Of a DNA stretch of 64,000 bases, positions 60,032-64,000 are shown piece by piece. The notes beneath the pieces are model-generated. The model had not been told where the DNA came from and searched no databases. It was given only the letters and a program-made list of their open reading frames with translations. The first letter of the stretch is position 1. Every line of letters starts with the position of its first letter. The translations under genes were made by a program, and so were the position numbers. The stretch comes from Allolobophora icterica (lineage: Eukaryota > Annelida > Clitellata > Crassiclitellata > Lumbricidae): the NCBI GenBank assembly GCA_963556255.1, contig OY744615.1:21196196-21260195 (forward strand), written 5' to 3'.

Positions 60032-63000
60032 TCATAGTCTGGACAAAAGATCAGCGGGAATATTCAGCGCCCCAGGTCGATATTCAAAAGACATATCGAA
60101 GTCCTGGAGGGCCAGAGCCCCTTTCGCAAGTTTAGCACTTGTGGGCGTAGAAGCAGTTAGGAAAGTCAAGGGGGTGTGATCAGAATAGAGGGTGGTCCTT
60201 GACATAAAAATCCAATCCCTAAATTTCTTCCACGCAGAAATCACAGCATGCGCTTCGCGTTCCACAGTGGACCCACGCGCTTGCGTAGCATCTAATTTAG
60301 AACTGGCAAAACATGTTGGCCGTTCTGTTCCATCGTCTTGAATTTGGAATAAGCAGCAACCGACTGCTTCGTCTGAAGCATCAGTCGATAGACCAAACTC
60401 TCTGCCGTAGTCAATTGTCTGCAAACATACAGTGTTATTCAAATCGTGCGTAAGATTATCTAGCGCCTTTTGGTGATCAGCTCGCCAGGGTATCTTAACA
60501 GACACCGATTTCTGGGTCCAGTCAATGAGACTTCTGGCTGTCTCAGCCAGGTTAGGGATGAAGTTCCTAAAATAACTGAAGAAGCCCATCAATCTCCGTA
60601 TGTCCTTTTTGGACTCGGGTTGAGGGATTTTCCCTAGCCCTGCGATTTTCATAGGATCCGGTTCAATGCTCCCTGATCCGATCAGGTGACCTACAAACGT
60701 TGTTTGTCGCCTAGCAAACGAACTCTTCTTAATGTTAAGGGTCAGACCCGACTGTTGAATAGTCATTAAGTACTTCTCTAGGTGCTTCCTGTGATCCGGC
60801 CACGTCATCGAGTGTACTGCCATGTCACTATGTGAGGGAGTGATGATACCTAGGGCCAAAAGTTCGCGGGTCTGCTTCTCCATCTCCGGTTTGAGCAGTT
60901 CCGGCACCTTATAGGCTCGCAAACTCTTCGGCCTGAACTCCGCGCTAACAGTGATTGTGTGTTCTAGGACGGGACAGAAACCTGGTTTGTCCGAGAACAC
61001 ATCTGGAAACCTGTCTAACAGACTAAACAGCTGTTTCCGCTCGGGTACCGTTAAGTGTGCAACGGCAATAGGGTCTACTTGTGCACTGGGCCTTGTCTGC
61101 CTCGTGACGAAGCTACCCACCGCTTCCCCGTGACCGAAGTCTTTGTCCTTCTCGAACAGAATGGAGCAATTGTTAATCAATGCTTGCTGTATTCTTTCGT
61201 TATATTTGCGAATCCGATTTGCGTGTAGCAAGCGGCTTTTGCCCCCTATTTCCACGATGTATGTGTAGGGCGATTTCACCTGAGCGATGATGGCCGGGCC
61301 TTGCCATTGGCCCTCCTTCTTTGCTCCTCGCGCTTCCGGTGATTGGATGATGACTTTGTCTATTCTCTCTTTAGGCCAGCACAGTTGTTTTACAGAATGC
61401 CCAGCTATTTTGTCTTTATGAAAGGGCAAATTGTCTTCAGTGAAGAAGCTCTTCGCCCCAATTTTCCCGTGGGCCAAGAATGGTGCTAGTGTCGAACATT
61501 GTGCTTGTTCAGCAGCCATCTTGTTTCTGCCTACTATTGTGTCTTCCTTGGGTGGGGGTGGTATCTCAGGATTGAAGACCTGCTCTTCAGTATCCGTTTC
61601 TTCGGGATTGATTTCTCCTATACTCCCACTGTCTGCTTGAGCGACCGTGAAGTAATCTTCGCCTATCAGCGACCTAAGTCCCTCTACCTCCTCCCCTCTC
61701 TCCTCTTCCTCACTCGTCTCAGTCCTTGCGACCGCCTGCGCTTCTGAAATTTGATCTATTTCAGGAGCGCTGGCCGCGTGACTCGAGTACAACGCTGTCT
61801 CGCGCAGCAAGTCGGCTGTAGTGGGCGTGATAATTAACGGTTCATTAAGGTCTTTAATGAGTGCCGCCCATATCCGAACATCAGGGGCGTAATTTACCTC
61901 CCCCTCGCTGTCCTCGCCGGCCTGAGACCCCTTTAGTCTCAGCCGCACCACGTCCACAATCATTGATTGACCGTTCAGCCCCTTCACCTCTATCTGCTTG
62001 ACCACAGGTAGGTTGAGCGGCCTGATTAGTTCTGCTCGCGCACAATTGTATTCGGCCCCGCTATCTATTAGAGACGATGTCACAGGGAGCCCCGTAATAT
62101 ACACTTTCATGTACTCTCTTACATAAGTCTCCTCCACGTCAATGCAATCCGGGCTTGTCGGTAATGCATGCTGGTCTATCTCTTGTATCAATGGCGGTCC
62201 GTCTTGTCGCGTCTCGCTTTGTCTGTTTGCCTGTCTGTCTTGAGCTCTGGTCACGGTTGGCTGGACCGCACACGCGCTCACCTGCTTGCTTTTAGTTTGT
62301 TTGTTCTTCGAACACAGTTTAGCTCTGTGGTCTGGAGAAAAGCATAGGAAACAAAGGCCACGCTTTCTAATCTCGTCGGGGGTTGGACGTCCGTCTGTCC
62401 TTTTATTTGTCTGTGTCCCTCCCGGTCGGTCAGTCCACGTGTCCGTCTGTTTAGCTGTCGTCTGAGGAGGTGCTGGCGCTTTCGCGTAGCGTGCCTCCGT
62501 CTTACCCGTGCCTAGACTATGCTTTGTATAGTCATTTTCCCAAGGGTGTGTAGCAGCGTAAGTTTCAGCCGCTGCAGCTAACTCTTTGTGCCCTAACCAA
62601 TTCTGTTGCTCTTGACTGAGGATGAAATTCAAACATCCTCTGGGCAACATTTCTTTCATTTTATCTGCAATCAAGAGGCTTGTAACCTCATCAAACGTCA
62701 TTGCCTTGCGATCTTGCAGATAGTAAGAAAGTAAATTATGCAGTCTCGAAGCTAATGTTGTGTATGATTCATCTACCGCCTTTTTTGCGTTCATGAATCG
62801 CTCTCGTAAAGAGACTGCGCTCACTTTGAACTCTTTCAACAAGAAGGTTTTTAGCTTCCCGTAATTATCAAGCTCCTCTTGTGTGAGTCTGGCCGTCAGT
62901 GCTCTGGCCTGATTATCTAGACAGGTCAAGAGTAATCTGCTTCGAAGGTCGTCCGGGACAGCGCAAGAGTCGAATAACCTTTCGCAGTGCACAAAGAAAC

Positions 63001-63388
63001 CCGGGATTTGCGCATGGTCGCTGGGGAATCTCGGTAAGAGTCCTCGCAAGCTTTCTCTATACGTTTTCATTCGTCCTACGACCGAATGCCTCAAGTTATA
63101 GTCCCTTTCGTCTCTGAGTCTCCTCTCTGCGTCCCTTTCCTCTCGGCCTTCCTTCTCTCTCTTCTCTGCCTCCTCCTTTTCTTCTCTCCTCCGCTTCTCC
63201 TCCTGAAGCCTGAGCTTCTCAGCCTCCTCCTTCTCTTCTTTCCTCTTTCTCTCAGTTTCCTCTTTCTCTTCTCTTCGCTGTCTTTCTTCTTTCTCTTCTC
63301 TTCTCCTCTCTTTCTCTTCCTCTCTTCTCTCTTTCTCTTCCTCTCTTCTCTCTCTTCTCTCCGCTTCCTCTCTCTCTTCTCTCCTCAC
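60032..63388 (-). CDS. Gag-Pol of a Gmr1-like Ty3/gypsy retrotransposon, integrase and RT cores deleted
   Basis: One open frame of 1118 codons. In order: charged Arg/Glu coiled coil (residues 1-100), capsid-like gag (100-300), CCHC knuckle CFLCFSPDHRAKLC (about 341), aspartic protease DSGAEYN (about 442), integrase N-terminal remnant ending LCWPKERI (about 615-680), integrase C-terminal GPY/F-type segment EGQWQGPAII to HANRIRKY (about 690-730), reverse transcriptase start LLDRFPDVFSD (about 790), then RT thumb/connection and RNase H with LSTDASDEAVGCCLF (about 1000), ending ADLLSRL. The integrase-type segment precedes RT, the order known for Gmr1 elements of deuterostomes. The zinc-binding HHCC/DDE core is absent at about 61350, and the RT palm including YxDD is absent at about 60832; both losses keep frame. 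The product cannot copy or integrate DNA itself. Confidence 0.88.
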   Translation of the reverse strand: MRREEREEAERRERREEEKERREEEKERRREEKEERQRREEKEETERKRKEEKEEAEKLRLQEEKRRREEKEEAEKREKEGREERDAERRLRDERDYNLRHSVVGRMKTYRESLRGLLPRFPSDHAQIPGFFVHCERLFDSCAVPDDLRSRLLLTCLDNQARALTARLTQEELDNYGKLKTFLLKEFKVSAVSLRERFMNAKKAVDESYTTLASRLHNLLSYYLQDRKAMTFDEVTSLLIADKMKEMLPRGCLNFILSQEQQNWLGHKELAAAAETYAATHPWENDYTKHSLGTGKTEARYAKAPAPPQTTAKQTDTWTDRPGGTQTNKRTDGRPTPDEIRKRGLCFLCFSPDHRAKLCSKNKQTKSKQVSACAVQPTVTRAQDRQANRQSETRQDGPPLIQEIDQHALPTSPDCIDVEETYVREYMKVYITGLPVTSSLIDSGAEYNCARAELIRPLNLPVVKQIEVKGLNGQSMIVDVVRLRLKGSQAGEDSEGEVNYAPDVRIWAALIKDLNEPLIITPTTADLLRETALYSSHAASAPEIDQISEAQAVARTETSEEEERGEEVEGLRSLIGEDYFTVAQADSGSIGEINPEETDTEEQVFNPEIPPPPKEDTIVGRNKMAAEQAQCSTLAPFLAHGKIGAKSFFTEDNLPFHKDKIAGHSVKQLCWPKERIDKVIIQSPEARGAKKEGQWQGPAIIAQVKSPYTYIVEIGGKSRLLHANRIRKYNERIQQALINNCSILFEKDKDFGHGEAVGSFVTRQTRPSAQVDPIAVAHLTVPERKQLFSLLDRFPDVFSDKPGFCPVLEHTITVSAEFRPKSLRAYKVPELLKPEMEKQTRELLALGIITPSHSDMAVHSMTWPDHRKHLEKYLMTIQQSGLTLNIKKSSFARRQTTFVGHLIGSGSIEPDPMKIAGLGKIPQPESKKDIRRLMGFFSYFRNFIPNLAETARSLIDWTQKSVSVKIPWRADHQKALDNLTHDLNNTVCLQTIDYGREFGLSTDASDEAVGCCLFQIQDDGTERPTCFASSKLDATQARGSTVEREAHAVISAWKKFRDWIFMSRTTLYSDHTPLTFLTASTPTSAKLAKGALALQDFDMSFEYRPGALNIPADLLSRL

Positions 63389-63534
63389 TCTTTCTATTCT
63401 CTCCGCTTCCTCTCTCGCTTCTCTTCTTAGTTTTTCTATTCTCTCCGCTTCCTCTCTCGCTTCTCTTCTCAGTTTCTCCGCTTCCTCTCTCTCTTCTCTT
63501 CTCAGTTTCTCCGCTTCCTCTCTCTCTTCTCTTC

Positions 63535-63828
63535 TCAGCCTCGCGGCTTCCTCTCTCTCTCGTATTTTAAGCGTTTTAATTCGTATAACGGCGTTTGCGC
63601 TGCCGAATCGATATTGCTTTCTATGCTACCCGTGCTTACTTCCTCACTTACTTCTGGCGGGGTTTCCCGTCCAGACACAATTATTTCAGCACTCGCCTCT
63701 TGGAGTTGGCCCGTACTCATGGAACCCAATTCCTCCTCTCCTAGTCCCATCTTTGTCAGATATGCGACTAGTCTGTGACGGGGCATGTTCTGCACCCTCA
63801 CTCTTTTCCCTACCGACAACTTATCCAT
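63535..63828 (-). CDS. N-terminal gag segment of the same retrotransposon, frame-shifted
   Basis: Open frame of 97 codons beginning MDKLSVGKRVRVQNMPRHRL and ending in a charged KYERERK stretch before a stop. The Arg/Glu coiled coil of the main Gag-Pol frame continues on the same strand in another frame directly after it, so this is very likely the true start of Gag. The frame changes within a CT-rich run (about 63548-63575 on the plus strand), where repeat slippage is easy. It could be a disabling mutation, an assembly error or, less likely, a programmed shift. The ATG at 63826-63828 is the first in frame. Confidence 0.7.
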   Translation of the reverse strand: MDKLSVGKRVRVQNMPRHRLVAYLTKMGLGEEELGSMSTGQLQEASAEIIVSGRETPPEVSEEVSTGSIESNIDSAAQTPLYELKRLKYERERKPRG

Positions 63829-64000
63829 CTTCCAACAGTCCGCTCACTAATAGAAAAAGATAAGTAAGTTAGAGGAGAGTCACCGCTGGTCAGAAATCAA
63901 AGAAAACAACGTCCTAAAATTCTACCACAAATACAACAAGAACAGAACTGAGCAAAAGGAGCTACGCAAAAGCCTCGGCTATTCGCACACCAATCCTCAT

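Noticed and set aside
63960..64000. Primer-binding site TGGTGTGCGAATAGCCG for the LTR element (minus strand)
   Set aside because: Begins with TGG but the complement does not fit a tRNA acceptor and T-arm; the true site is probably outside the window.

Overview
The window is animal nuclear DNA: three spliced genes with GT-AG introns and codon phases that join exactly, set in a mass of microsatellites and small transposons. The three gene families are metazoan. The LTR element has the integrase-before-RT order described for Gmr1-type elements of deuterostomes, and palindromes of the TAGGCCTA type are scattered everywhere. A marine invertebrate deuterostome (echinoderm, hemichordate or similar) is the best guess. 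This is inference and the species is not identified.

Layout. 1-8 kb: non-coding DNA with (GAA)n and (TGTA)n arrays, a decayed LINE reverse transcriptase, two hAT-type MITEs and two possible untranslated 5' exons. 8.1-20.3 kb (+): a nine-exon Nemo-like kinase (NLK) gene, strongly diverged, its introns holding a 1 kb ACT array, a 42-unit CTG tract, a MITE and a piggyBac relic. 20.4-38.9 kb: transposon land, with a decayed autonomous-type hAT element, MITEs with perfect 8-bp target duplications, LINE fragments, a tRNA-derived SINE and long (CT), (AC) and (GAT) arrays. 38.98-45.89 kb (+): a complete seven-exon NHEJ1/XLF gene, with one transposon nested inside another in intron 1. 47.67-58.95 kb (-): a Cys-loop anion channel subunit of the glycine-receptor type, seven recognisable exons, 5' end missing. 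59-64 kb (-): an LTR retrotransposon whose long open frame has lost both the integrase core and the reverse-transcriptase core.

The three genes have unrelated jobs (Wnt/TGF-beta signalling kinase, DNA end joining, ligand-gated chloride channel) and show no sign of joint function. The most notable points are: the open but catalytically gutted Gmr1-like Gag-Pol; unusual residues in the channel pore and ligand-binding loop; a probable GC-AG intron at a conserved position; the TQD activation loop of the kinase; and a very dense record of hAT-type MITEs with datable nesting. No prokaryotic features, CRISPR arrays, rRNA or intact tRNA genes were seen.
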